Below are positions 6,796 to 15,601 of a DNA stretch of 17,202 bases, in pieces (position 1 is the stretch's first letter; each line of letters begins with the position of its first letter). The notes below the pieces were generated by a model. It had not been told where the DNA came from. It did no database searches and saw nothing but the letters and a program-made list of their open reading frames with translations. This stretch comes from Clostridium sp. UBA3947 (GTDB lineage: Bacteria > Bacillota > Clostridia > Clostridiales > Clostridiaceae): assembly GCA_002385545.1 (NCBI GenBank), contig DGDR01000183.1, forward strand, positions 1 to 17,202. Direction: 5' to 3'. The translations under genes and the position numbers were made by a program.

Positions 6796-6842
6796 TACGC
6801 AAATCAAATAATTAGTTATAGCTTTTTTCTATAACACCTTTT
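6784..6842 (-). terminator. Possible terminator overlapping the lysR stop codon
   Basis: AAAAGGTGTTA (6842-6832), which includes the last lysR codons, can pair with TAACACCTTTT (6794-6784) over 11 bases, ending in a run of seven Ts. The loop of about 37 bases is long. A second inverted repeat (6815-6821 with 6829-6835) competes with the outer stem. It may terminate the peptidase-lysR transcript, but read-through into the metN leader is possible. Confidence 0.45.
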
Positions 6843-7737
6843 CCCTATAGCGTTTTAATTCCTCTACATATTTTCTTCCCAAGGGGCTTAATCCTACATT
6901 CTTTCTCATAATATATCCAATGGTCATAATTTCATCACTATCCAGAGGAATTGCCTTATAGTCATTTCCGTTTAACTCCTCACAAATTATTCCCGAACAT
7001 AAGGTATAACCATTAAGACCTACCATAAGATTTAAAATAGTAGCTCTGTCATTAACTTTAATTATTCTCTTGTAATCATAGGTACTTAAAACTTCTTCTG
7101 CAAAATAGAAGGAGTTGTACACTCCCTGCTCAAAGGAGAGACAAGGATAATCTCGTAAATCCTCCATGGTAATTAAGCTTTTGCTAGCTAGAGGATTCCC
7201 CTTCCACAAGTACACGTAGGTTTTACATTTGAATAACTCCTTAAATTCTAGATTGTTATCATTTAAAATCTTTGTGATGACCTTTCTGTTAAAGTCGCTA
7301 AGATATAAAATACCAAGCTCACTTTTAAAGTTCTTAACATTTTCAATTACTTCGTAGGTCTTTGTTTCATGCACTGCAAATTCATACTCATCCATTCCAA
7401 ACTGCTTTACCATCTCAACAAAGGCCTTTACTGCAAAGGTATAATGTTGGGTTGATACACCAAATTTCTTTTTTACACTTTTCTTTTCAACAAATCTTTC
7501 TTCGATTAACTGATACTGTTCTACCACCTGTCTAGCATAGCCCAGAAATTCCTCTCCCTCTACTGTCATGGTAATTCCTCTGTTAGTTCTCCTAAAAAGT
7601 TCAATGCCTATCTCATTTTCTAGCTCCTTAATGGAAGCAGAAAGACTAGGTTGGGAAATGAATAAGGCCTTTGCCGCCTTATTCATAGAATTACAATCTG
7701 CAATGGTAATAACATATTTTAACTGTTGTAAAGTCAT
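6829..7737 (-). CDS. LysR family transcriptional regulator
   Basis: A 302-residue LysR-type regulator. The N-terminal winged helix-turn-helix is clear (MTLQQLKYVITIADCNSMNKA, then ALFISQPSLSASIKELENEIG and LFRRTNRGITMT, residues 1-60), followed by the linker helix and an effector-binding domain of normal length. No effector can be named from the sequence. AGGAGG lies five bases before the ATG. The gene begins 13 bases after the M20 peptidase stop, so they form an operon, and it lies directly upstream, in the same orientation, of the metN leader and promoter. A role in sulfur amino acid or peptide use is a reasonable guess from position, but the usual divergent arrangement of LysR genes with their targets is absent, so the target is unknown. 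Confidence 0.93.
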   Translation of the reverse strand: MTLQQLKYVITIADCNSMNKAAKALFISQPSLSASIKELENEIGIELFRRTNRGITMTVEGEEFLGYARQVVEQYQLIEERFVEKKSVKKKFGVSTQHYTFAVKAFVEMVKQFGMDEYEFAVHETKTYEVIENVKNFKSELGILYLSDFNRKVITKILNDNNLEFKELFKCKTYVYLWKGNPLASKSLITMEDLRDYPCLSFEQGVYNSFYFAEEVLSTYDYKRIIKVNDRATILNLMVGLNGYTLCSGIICEELNGNDYKAIPLDSDEIMTIGYIMRKNVGLSPLGRKYVEELKRYREKVL

Positions 7738-7750
7738 TTTATCCTCCTTA

Positions 7751-8869
7751 TTAATCCTGTGCTCTAATTATTTCTAAAGCTATAAGGGAGCTTTTTACTA
7801 GTTCATCTACATGACTGTATTCTCCCAAGGAATGAACATTATTCATACCGCAGGCTAATACTAACCCCCTAATCCCATTAAGGGCAAAGTTATTATTATC
7901 ACTACCACCTAGAGTAGTAACCAAATTACTTTTTATAGAAAGCTTGTCACATATATCAAGGAAGCGGGTCACCACTTTTTCATTCTTGTCAATCTTATAG
8001 GCTACACAACCGAAGGAATCCATATAATCTATTTGAGCTCCAGCCATATCACCTTCCTGCTGAAAAATCCTACGGATTTTTTGTGCTACTTCTATAGCCT
8101 TCTCATGTTGTAAGCTTCTTACTTCTCCCTTAACTATACAGCTATCTGGTACTATATTTCTAGCCTTGCCACCTTCTATAGTACCTATATTAACTGTAGT
8201 ATTTTCATCAATTCTTCCCATTTGCAGTTGGCTGATAGCTTTAGAGGCAACCATTATTGCATGAACTCCTAGCTCAGGTGAAAATCCTGCATGAGCTGCT
8301 CGGCCTTTTATACCTATTTCAAAGGATACTAGAGTTGGTGATTGGAAGGCTGCATTACCTACTGGCCCGCTTAAATCAAAAACATAGGCCTCCTTCGCTT
8401 TCAGCCTGCTATAGTCAAAAGCAGCACTGCCTTGAATATAGACCTCTTCTGCTACAGTGAAAAGCACCTCTATATCTCTATGGGGAATTTTGTTTTCCGC
8501 CACTGCCTCCAGAGCTTCTAAAATACTAGCAAGGCCTGAAATATCATCGGCTCCTAACACTGCTTTACCATTACCTACAATGGTACCATCCTCCTTAATT
8601 ATAGCTCCTTTACCTTTTCCCGGCTTTACTGTGTCCATATGAGCTGATAAGAGTATAGGTTCTCCTGGGAGGGTTCCCTTCCAATAACCATAAACATTAC
8701 CAGCATTTGCTCCTATTTTACTTCCACAATCATCCTCAAAAACTTCAAAGCCAATGTTCTTTAGTTTATCTATTATATAATCCGCTACCTGTCTTTCTTG
8801 AAAGGATTCAGAATCCAAAGATACCAATTCGCAAAAACTCTTAATAAGTCTTTCTTTTTTTATCAACAT
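7751..8869 (-). CDS. M20 family metallopeptidase, PepT-like
   Basis: A 372-residue di-zinc peptidase of the M20 family, closest in look to the peptidase T-like group (tripeptide aminopeptidase relatives). Metal and catalytic motifs are SAHMDTV (H77, D79), GADD (D108/D109), the Glu pair EE at 141-142, FDLSG (D165), the dimerisation domain beginning near residue 180 (KGRAAHAG), and the C-terminal histidine in NVHSLGEYSHVDE. No signal peptide, so it is cytoplasmic. Two ATGs lie close together. AAGGGG abuts the first (8875) with no spacing but lies six bases before the second (8869), so I take the second. The product likely releases amino acids from imported short peptides or trims N-acyl amino acids; the substrate cannot be fixed. 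It is followed at 13 bases by lysR and has its own promoter. Confidence 0.9.
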   Translation of the reverse strand: MLIKKERLIKSFCELVSLDSESFQERQVADYIIDKLKNIGFEVFEDDCGSKIGANAGNVYGYWKGTLPGEPILLSAHMDTVKPGKGKGAIIKEDGTIVGNGKAVLGADDISGLASILEALEAVAENKIPHRDIEVLFTVAEEVYIQGSAAFDYSRLKAKEAYVFDLSGPVGNAAFQSPTLVSFEIGIKGRAAHAGFSPELGVHAIMVASKAISQLQMGRIDENTTVNIGTIEGGKARNIVPDSCIVKGEVRSLQHEKAIEVAQKIRRIFQQEGDMAGAQIDYMDSFGCVAYKIDKNEKVVTRFLDICDKLSIKSNLVTTLGGSDNNNFALNGIRGLVLACGMNNVHSLGEYSHVDELVKSSLIALEIIRAQD

Positions 8870-8952
8870 TATCATCCCCTTACTTAAATTTATAACAGGA
8901 CTTTATGATAAGCTTTAAGTAATTTATTAAATAGTTTTATGATATGTTTAGT

Positions 8953-8981
8953 ATGTTATACTTCTTTAATAGCTTTGTCAA
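8953..8981 (-). promoter_or_regulatory. Promoter of the peptidase-lysR operon
   Basis: A perfect TTGACA (complement of 8976-8981), a 17-base spacer and TAACAT (8953-8958). It leaves an untranslated leader of about 75 bases before the start codon, in which I see no riboswitch-like motif. Confidence 0.65.
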
Positions 8982-9055
8982 TATTTATTTCCTGGGCAAT
9001 TATGGTCTCCACCAATTATCCACATTTTCTTAAATATATAATTCCCTAGTATAAG

Positions 9056-9080
9056 AAAAAAGGCCGTAAACGGCCTTTTT
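9056..9080 (-). terminator. Rho-independent terminator of polC
   Basis: A compact hairpin AAGGCCG-TTTA-CGGCCTT with A/T runs on both sides, 16 bases after the polC stop codon. It reads as an intrinsic terminator on the minus strand (six Ts) and would also work in the plus direction. Confidence 0.93.
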
Positions 9081-9096
9081 AACACTAAGTTCAAAT

Positions 9097-12000
9097 CTAG
9101 ATTACATCAAAGAAGCAAAGCTGATCGCTTTCTGGCAAGCCTTCTAAACATCCAAACTTCTTAAGTAAATCAATAGTAGAGTTTCCTACCTTAGCACGTT
9201 TCTTTAAGTCTTCAATTGAGCTAAACGGCTTTTCCTGTGCTGCCTTAAAAATACCTTCAGCAGCTACAGTTCCCATTCCTGCTATACTACTTAAGGCAGG
9301 TCTTATAGCCCCGTCTTCTACTAAGAACTTTGTGGCATGAGACTTATATAAATCGATTGGTAGGAACTTAAATCCTCTTTCGTACATTTCTAAAACCAAT
9401 TCTAAATCATCATACATATCCTTATCCTTTGGTGCTGCTTGATTTCCCATCATTTCAATTTCCTTCATCTTAGCTTTAACCTTTTCCTTACCATAAATCA
9501 TCCATTCTGCATCAAAGGCTTTAGCTCTTATACTGAAAAAGGCAGCATAGTAGGCTAAAGGCATATGCACCTTGAACCAAGCTATTCTAAAGGCCATCAT
9601 TACATAAGCAGCAGCATGAGCCTTAGGGAACATGTATTTTATCTTCTTACAGGACTCAATATACCATTCTGGCACATTGTTTTCCCTCATCATTTTTTCA
9701 TATTGTGGCCATTTTTCATCCTTCAGTGCCTTACCTTTACGAACTGTCTCCATTATCTTAAAGGCCGTATTCGGTGGAAGTCCCTTTTTAATAAGATAAA
9801 CCATAATATCGTCTCTAGTACATACCGCTTCACTTATACTAGTAATTACACCATTATTAATTAAGTCTTTTGCATTACCTAACCAAACATCAGTACCGTG
9901 GGAAAGTCCCGATATACATATTAAGTCCATAAAGGTCTTAGGCTTGGTATCTAAAAGCATACCTCTTACAAACTTAGTACCGAACTCTGGTACTCCAAAG
10001 GTACCTACCTGAGAATTTATTTGCTCTGGTGTAACACCTAACGCTTCTGTAGAAGAAAATATGGACATAGTAGCCTTATCATCCATTGGGATAGTTAAGG
10101 GGTCCACTCCTGTAATATCCTGTAGCATTCTAATAACTGTAGGATCATCGTGACCCAGTATATCTAGCTTTAACAGGTTCTGGTCTATAGAGTGATAATC
10201 AAAATGGGTTGTGATTATATCTGATTCAGGATCATCTGCAGGGTGCTGTACAGGACAAAATTCATAAATTTCACGACCCTTTGGCACTACTATAATACCA
10301 CCAGGGTGCTGTCCTGTTGTTCGCTTTATGCCAGTACATCCCTTTGCAAGTCTCATTATTTCAGCCTTGTTTACATGAATACCCTTTTCTTCAAAATACT
10401 TTTTTACATAACCGAAAGCGGTTTTTTCTGCTATGGTACCTATAGTTCCTGCTTTAAAGGTTGTTCCTTTTCCAAAGATAACCTCTGTATACTTATGGGC
10501 CTTTGCCTGATATTCACCTGAGAAGTTTAAGTCTATATCTGGCTCCTTATCTCCATCAAAGCCTAGGAAGGTTTCAAAAGGTATATCCAAACCATCCTTA
10601 GCCATTTTCTCTCCACAAACTGGACAGTCCTTATCAGGCAAGTCAAAACCTATTTTCACACCATAATCGTTAAAATCTGAGTATTTGCATTTTGGACATC
10701 TATAATGAGGTGGTAGAGCATTAACTTCTGTTATACCTGTCATATTTGCCACAAAGGATGAACCAACAGAACCTCTAGAACCAACTAGGTAACCATCCTC
10801 ATTAGATTTCCATACCAGTTTTTGAGCAATGATATACATAACGGAGAAACCATTTTTTATAATAGAATCTAGCTCCTTATCCAAACGAGATTGAACAACT
10901 TCTGGCAATGGATCCCCGTAAAGCTCATGAGCCCTTCCATATGCAATATCTCTGATAGTTTGCTCACAGCCCTCAATATAAGGAGGACATTTTTCTGGTG
11001 ATATAGGACTGATTTGCTGACACATATCTGCTATCATATTAGTATTTGTAACTACTACTTCATAGGCCTTTTCCTCACCTAAATAAGAAAATTCCTCCAG
11101 CATCTCCTCAGTGGTTCTTAAATATAAGGGAGCCTGATTGTCTGCGTCCTTAAATCCCTGGCCAGCTTCTAATATACGTCTGTATATTTCATCCTCTGGG
11201 TCCATAAAATGAACATCTCCTGTAGCTACTACAGGCTTATTTAATTTTTCACCTAATGCCACAATTTTTCTATTAATTTCCTTTAGATATTCTCTATCTG
11301 GCACTTGCCCTTCCCTTACTAGATACTGGTTATTGTCTATAGGTTGAATTTCAAGGTAATCGTAATCCTCAGCAATAGCTTCAATTTCCTCATCGGACTT
11401 ACCTAGTAATATAGCTTGATATAGTTCTCCCTCACTGCAAGCACTTCCTAGGATTAAGCCCTCAGAATACTTTTTATACAAGCTCTTTAGTATTCGAGGC
11501 TTCTTGTAAAAGTAATCAATATGAGAAAAAGATACTAGCTTATATAAATTCTTTAAGCCTACATAATCCTTTGCCAGGATTATTGCGTGGTAGGTTTTAA
11601 GTTTTTTGTATTCTTCCTTCTTAGCTACCTCATCAGAAGCATATAATTCTATGTCATCGAGGGTTTTTACCCCTCTTTCCTTCAACATATCTAACATTAC
11701 CTTAAAGACCTTCACAGTGGTGTCTACGTCATCTAAAGCCCTATGAGCAACTTCCACCTTTATACCAAGGTTTTTGGCTATTCTACCCAGCTTATATGTT
11801 TTATACTCAGGAAATAACTCCTGTGCTAAGGACAATGTGTCTACATATGTAAAGTCGAATTCATAGCCTAATTCCTTAGCTACATGCTTTAAAAAGCCTA
11901 TGTCAAAGGAAGCATTATGGGCTACTAAAACACTGTCCTTAATGAAATCCATCAATTTAGGAAATACCTGTTCAATAGTTTCTGCATCCTTTACCATATC

Positions 12001-13440
12001 ATCAGTTATATTTGTAACCTCTACAACTCTAGCTGGAATAGGCTTTTCAGGATTTACAAAGGTACTAAATTTATCGATAACCTTTCCATCCTTAAACTTC
12101 ATGATACCTATTTCAGTAATCTTTTCCGTTACTGGTGAAAAACCTGTAGTCTCTAAATCCAGCACGCAATAGGTAGTATCTATGCTCTGCCCCTTAGAAT
12201 TCATAACTGAAGGCTTCTTATCTGGTGCCAGATAGGCCTCTACTCCATAAATAACCTTCATGTCGGGATTATTTCTTCCTAGAAGTTTATGAGCTTCTGG
12301 AAAAGCCTGCACCACTCCATGGTCTGTTATAGCAATGGACTTCATTCCCCAACTTATAGCTCTCTTTAATAAATCTGTGGCACTGGTCATACCATCCATT
12401 TGACTCATCTGAGTATGCATGTGAAGCTCTACTCTCTTCACCGCTGCATTATCCATACGTTTAGCCTTTTTCAAGCCTTCTGTTTCTATAATCACATTAG
12501 CAATCATTTCAACTTCGCCAGAGAACTGGCTATAAGCAACGTTACCAGCTAATCTAACCCCTTTTGCCTTCTTAAGCCTTTCCATTACATCCTCTTCTCC
12601 TGGCTTTAAGAAGCACTTACAGGTCATAGAGCTGGAACCGTCATATATATCAAAGGAAACCAAGGTTTTTCCACTCTTTAATTCCTTGCTCTCAATATTA
12701 GATACTTCACCTTCAATAACTACTCTACCTTCATCTGGTGTTATATCTGTTATTTTTATAACTGGTGACTTAATCTTAGCATTCTTACCTAATATCACTA
12801 AGCTATCATTGCTCTTTCCACTAGCTTCAGCCTTTACTTCTACCTTTTTATCTGTAGCTTCTTTAGCAGGCTTTGCTGGAGCTTCATTTTGAACTACATT
12901 AGTTTTCTTCTGGGCAAGGAGCATTTCTCTTTCTCTAGCTTCTTGTAGCCTTAGTAATTCCTCCCCACTTACCTTATCCACAAAATTTATCTTAAAGGCT
13001 GACCCATACATATTTTTTATGGCACTAGAAATTTTTTTATCATAGCTTAAGGATTTTAAAAATCCAGACACAGGCATTTTGAAGTTAAAGTTAATAACAT
13101 TATTATCCACTTCATATTCGCTATTATTTAATACCGCCTTTAAGGCAGGATATTGATCACTTAAGGAATGTACAATATTATGTAATTCTTCCTCTATAGG
13201 CTTTTTATTCGTTCCTTCAGCATACTTAACAGAGATTTTAGAATCATTTAAGGCAAACCTTCTCCTAATAAACTTATTAAGGGATTCAAACTCCTTAACA
13301 TCAATATATTTATCAGAGCTAATTTTCATCTCCAAACTCTTTGTCTTTTTCTTTAAAACTACCGATTCTACAATGGCTGTATTTATATTGCCATCGGCTT
13401 GATAATCTCCAAAAACTTCGCTTATCCTCTTCATTTTCAT
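9097..13440 (-). CDS. polC: DNA polymerase III alpha subunit, PolC type
   Basis: The replicative polymerase with built-in proofreading found in low-GC Gram-positives; 1447 residues, typical PolC length. In order: a poorly conserved N-terminal region (1-165) with a charged Ala/Lys/Glu-rich linker (165-210); an OB-fold (about 225-320); a PHP domain starting at VELHMHTQMSQMDG (337-350), interrupted as usual by a DEDD 3'-5' exonuclease (CVLDLETTGF, D428 and E430, to about 590); the rest of PHP; and the polymerase core with SRGSVGSSFVANMTGI, a four-cysteine zinc module (CPKC and CPVC), and the catalytic PDIDLNFSGEY segment. It ends in a helix-hairpin-helix-like region. It has its own promoter and terminator and appears monocistronic. 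The start is either the ATG at 13440 or the one six bases later; both have purine-rich sequence before them. Confidence 0.98.
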   Translation of the reverse strand: MKMKRISEVFGDYQADGNINTAIVESVVLKKKTKSLEMKISSDKYIDVKEFESLNKFIRRRFALNDSKISVKYAEGTNKKPIEEELHNIVHSLSDQYPALKAVLNNSEYEVDNNVINFNFKMPVSGFLKSLSYDKKISSAIKNMYGSAFKINFVDKVSGEELLRLQEAREREMLLAQKKTNVVQNEAPAKPAKEATDKKVEVKAEASGKSNDSLVILGKNAKIKSPVIKITDITPDEGRVVIEGEVSNIESKELKSGKTLVSFDIYDGSSSMTCKCFLKPGEEDVMERLKKAKGVRLAGNVAYSQFSGEVEMIANVIIETEGLKKAKRMDNAAVKRVELHMHTQMSQMDGMTSATDLLKRAISWGMKSIAITDHGVVQAFPEAHKLLGRNNPDMKVIYGVEAYLAPDKKPSVMNSKGQSIDTTYCVLDLETTGFSPVTEKITEIGIMKFKDGKVIDKFSTFVNPEKPIPARVVEVTNITDDMVKDAETIEQVFPKLMDFIKDSVLVAHNASFDIGFLKHVAKELGYEFDFTYVDTLSLAQELFPEYKTYKLGRIAKNLGIKVEVAHRALDDVDTTVKVFKVMLDMLKERGVKTLDDIELYASDEVAKKEEYKKLKTYHAIILAKDYVGLKNLYKLVSFSHIDYFYKKPRILKSLYKKYSEGLILGSACSEGELYQAILLGKSDEEIEAIAEDYDYLEIQPIDNNQYLVREGQVPDREYLKEINRKIVALGEKLNKPVVATGDVHFMDPEDEIYRRILEAGQGFKDADNQAPLYLRTTEEMLEEFSYLGEEKAYEVVVTNTNMIADMCQQISPISPEKCPPYIEGCEQTIRDIAYGRAHELYGDPLPEVVQSRLDKELDSIIKNGFSVMYIIAQKLVWKSNEDGYLVGSRGSVGSSFVANMTGITEVNALPPHYRCPKCKYSDFNDYGVKIGFDLPDKDCPVCGEKMAKDGLDIPFETFLGFDGDKEPDIDLNFSGEYQAKAHKYTEVIFGKGTTFKAGTIGTIAEKTAFGYVKKYFEEKGIHVNKAEIMRLAKGCTGIKRTTGQHPGGIIVVPKGREIYEFCPVQHPADDPESDIITTHFDYHSIDQNLLKLDILGHDDPTVIRMLQDITGVDPLTIPMDDKATMSIFSSTEALGVTPEQINSQVGTFGVPEFGTKFVRGMLLDTKPKTFMDLICISGLSHGTDVWLGNAKDLINNGVITSISEAVCTRDDIMVYLIKKGLPPNTAFKIMETVRKGKALKDEKWPQYEKMMRENNVPEWYIESCKKIKYMFPKAHAAAYVMMAFRIAWFKVHMPLAYYAAFFSIRAKAFDAEWMIYGKEKVKAKMKEIEMMGNQAAPKDKDMYDDLELVLEMYERGFKFLPIDLYKSHATKFLVEDGAIRPALSSIAGMGTVAAEGIFKAAQEKPFSSIEDLKKRAKVGNSTIDLLKKFGCLEGLPESDQLCFFDVI

Positions 13441-13475
13441 CCTTAACCTCTTCTAAAATTCTTAAGTATACCTTT

Positions 13476-13505
13476 ATTATATATAATGTTCTTATATTTT
13501 GTCAT
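13476..13505 (-). promoter_or_regulatory. Likely polC promoter
   Basis: ATGACA (complement of 13500-13505), an 18-base spacer and a perfect TATAAT (13476-13481), about 35 bases before the polC start codon and downstream of the preceding gene's terminator. Confidence 0.6.
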
Positions 13506-13541
13506 GTAGAAAAATGACCTGTAAAGTCTTTTCTAAATAAA

Positions 13542-13574
13542 AAAGCAATCTAAACTCTTAATTTAGACTGCTTT
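13542..13574 (-). terminator. Rho-independent terminator of the YcxB-like gene
   Basis: Arms 13542-13554 and 13562-13574 (AAAGCAGTCTAAA with TTTAGATTGCTTT, 13 pairs including one G-U), a seven-base loop and a following TTTTTTATTT on the minus strand, 13 bases after the stop codon. Confidence 0.9.
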
Positions 13575-13587
13575 ACGTTAGCAATTG

Positions 13588-14265
13588 CTATTTTATATTT
13601 GTGGAGTTAGATTCAAGTAATTGAGTCCTACTATCCCCTAATTTCTCATGGATTCTTTTCATAGGAATATTTTCTTCTACATAGTCTGGTGAAAATTCTT
13701 CAAAGTCATAACTTTGAAGCTTTAATTTTTTATTATCAATATAAGAAATAAGAAAATCATAAAATGAATTTAGTTGTTCCTTATCTCTAAAGGATCTTTT
13801 GGGAATAATATAAAACTTAAATAAAGATTCTCTAATTAGAAAACAGGGTTTTAAATCCTCTACTAGCAATATATTAAACCAACTTATAAAATTCTTTCCA
13901 ACAGAGCTTGTACATGCAAAACCTTCCGGCATAAATTCATATCTTTGCAAAGTATCTATTAATCCAGTGTTTAAATAAGTCTTTTTTGCTAAATAAGACA
14001 TGGTAATCAGTCTAATATTTAATACGGGTATAACAATAATTAAGGCTAATAAAAATCCTAGAATCATAAATATTACACCAAGTATACTTCCATCCTTCAG
14101 CTCCTGAATAGATAAGAGGATACCTAAGAAAATAATTAGTATAGTAATAAATCCGCAAAAACACAAATTTATTTTTCCTAGTTGACTTTTAAGTTCATTG
14201 GCAATACACATTTTTCTGATATCCTTCAAGGTTAGCTTAACATTTACTCCAATAATATTATTCAT
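13588..14265 (-). CDS. YcxB-like membrane protein, intact copy
   Basis: A 225-residue protein with the layout of the YcxB family: a short cytoplasmic N-terminus (MNNIIGVNVKLTLKDIRKMC), two adjacent membrane segments at about 34-54 and 62-85, and a soluble C-terminal domain with YEFMPEGF, FISWFNILLV and FYIIPKRSF, which correspond to the conserved 'W..I' and 'IPKR.F' positions of that family. The function of the family is unknown to me. AGGAGG lies five bases before the ATG; a TATAAT-like element lies at 14312-14317 without a convincing -35. It is a single-gene unit closed by its own terminator, with decayed relatives just upstream, so it is the surviving member of a local duplication. Family assignment rests on motif pattern only. 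Confidence 0.7.
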   Translation of the reverse strand: MNNIIGVNVKLTLKDIRKMCIANELKSQLGKINLCFCGFITILIIFLGILLSIQELKDGSILGVIFMILGFLLALIIVIPVLNIRLITMSYLAKKTYLNTGLIDTLQRYEFMPEGFACTSSVGKNFISWFNILLVEDLKPCFLIRESLFKFYIIPKRSFRDKEQLNSFYDFLISYIDNKKLKLQSYDFEEFSPDYVEENIPMKRIHEKLGDSRTQLLESNSTNIK

Positions 14266-14367
14266 TTTATCCTCCTAGTATAGGTAACACTCTAGTACAT
14301 TATTAGATTAGATTATATCATATCTTGGAAGAAAGTATAATACTTGGCTTCTTAAACTTAATTCTTC

Positions 14368-14640
14368 TTAATGTGCTTTTAATTTTAGTTTCTTACTACT
14401 TCTAACTTTATTTATTATCATCTTTTTCAGTAATTCATATTGGTCAGGGTTTTGGCTAAATGCCCTTTTAGGTATAAGATGAGCTACAATATTTCGATGT
14501 AAACAATAAAATCACTGATTTTAGCTTAAGTACTTTTACAACGTCAGACCATACAATAAGATTTGCCTTTAATAATTCTTCCTTTGTGTTTGTAAAAGTA
14601 ACCTCCATGATAGGTGTACTATTGTCGGTTATATCGGTTT
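14368..14640 (-). pseudogene. Remnant of a further YcxB-like C-terminal domain
   Basis: Continuing in frame from the end of the preceding remnant are TPIMEVTFTNTKEELLKANL and VWSDVVKVLKLKSVILLF, then after a frameshift near 14490 NIVAHLIPKRAF and a lysine-rich helix to a stop at 14368. This matches the 'W..V..IL' and 'IPKR.F' blocks of the YcxB C-terminal domain. No membrane segments, start codon or ribosome site belong to it, so it looks like the tail of another paralogue joined to the previous one by deletion. Alternatively it was always a second domain of one longer gene. Confidence 0.6.
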
Positions 14641-15380
14641 TAGCTCTATATTCTGCTGATTCTGCTTTTGGTAACGCTATTTCTCCAGAATCAGGTGAAA
14701 ATCCGTCAAACTTATAGCCTTTTACTTTAAACTTTTTTCTGTCAATTTCGGAATAAAGGAAATCTACAAAATTATTGAACTCTTCCTTATTCTCAAAGCA
14801 TCTTTTAGGAATGATATAGCAATAAACTCCCGATATATGAATGAGAAAACAAGGTTTAGCTCTAGTATTTTAGTTACATTGTCCCAACTAATATTAGTAA
14901 TACCATTAGGGGATGTGATTATAATGCCGTCAAAAGTAAATTCATAGCTTTCCAACTCTCCCAATGACTTTCTCATATTAAGAAGCCTTTTTGTGGCAGA
15001 ATACATACTAATAGTTTTTGAGTTCATGATTAATACAACAACTATGGGACTTATTAAGAAAAGCAGCAATAAAATAAATATTAATGTAAATTTTTATCTA
15101 TTATTAAGCATATAGTAAATGCTATAGAGCCAATTGTAGTAGAAAGCCCTATAATAACAAATAAACTGACTCATTCATCTTTATTCCTCCCAGTAAATGT
15201 AATATTGCACAGCACTAATATATTACTATATTTGGGTATACTTATAAATACATAAATTACAATAAAAAAAGAAATTGCAAAAAGTACAAAGCTGCTAGTA
15301 ACTATTAAACTCTTTAGCATAACACATTTTTCTTATATCTTTTCAGGTAAATTAATATTTATTTCTATATCATTATTCAT
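14641..15380 (-). pseudogene. Frameshifted YcxB-like gene(s)
   Basis: Reading minus-strand frames piecewise gives a decayed relative of the gene at 13588-14265. An ATG at 15380 starts MNNDIEININLPEK, then after a one-base slip near 15341 comes DIRKMCYAKEFNS, matching LKDIRKMCIANELKS of the intact copy. Hydrophobic pieces follow in changing frames (SSFVLFAISFFIVIYVFI; VSLFVIIGLSTTIGSIAFTI; LIFILLLFLISPIVVVLIMN). The soluble domain continues as YEFTFDGIIITSPNGITNISW and, after another slip near 14855, PCFLI...YCYIIPKRCFENKEEF. At least four frameshifts are needed. A second ribosome-site-plus-ATG (GGGAGG at 15186-15191, ATG at 15178) resembles the start of the intact copy, so two paralogues may be merged here. 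It should not be annotated as a short functional gene. Confidence 0.75.
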
Positions 15381-15560
15381 TTGAATATCCCCCATAAATA
15401 AAAGTAAACTAATTATTCAATTCTAGCGTACCATATATTGTTTATCTTGTTAATATATTGCCATATTGCTTATTATGAATTTTTAATGTCAACTACAATA
15501 ATAGGTAATTATTTAAAATATTTGACATTAAAATAATAGTCACTCAAATTTTTTAAATCA

Positions 15561-15598
15561 AAAAAATCAGATGAAGACCAATCTACATCTGACTTTTT
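15561..15598 (-). terminator. Rho-independent terminator of the toxin-antitoxin-chaperone operon
   Basis: AAAAAGTCAGATG (15598-15586) pairs with CATCTGATTTTTT (15573-15561) with one G-U and a 12-base loop, and the stem ends in seven Ts on the minus strand. It begins four bases after the stop codon of the SecB-like gene. Confidence 0.9.
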
Positions 15599-15601
15599 AC
15601 T

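Noticed and set aside
8882..8945. Riboswitch-like leader of the peptidase gene
   Set aside because: The untranslated leader has a repeated ATCATAAA but no stable stem, terminator or known aptamer motif.
14764..15069. A 101-residue open frame as a functional gene
   Set aside because: It is one frame-segment of a frameshifted YcxB-like gene; similarity to the intact copy continues in other frames on both sides, and no ribosome site precedes it.
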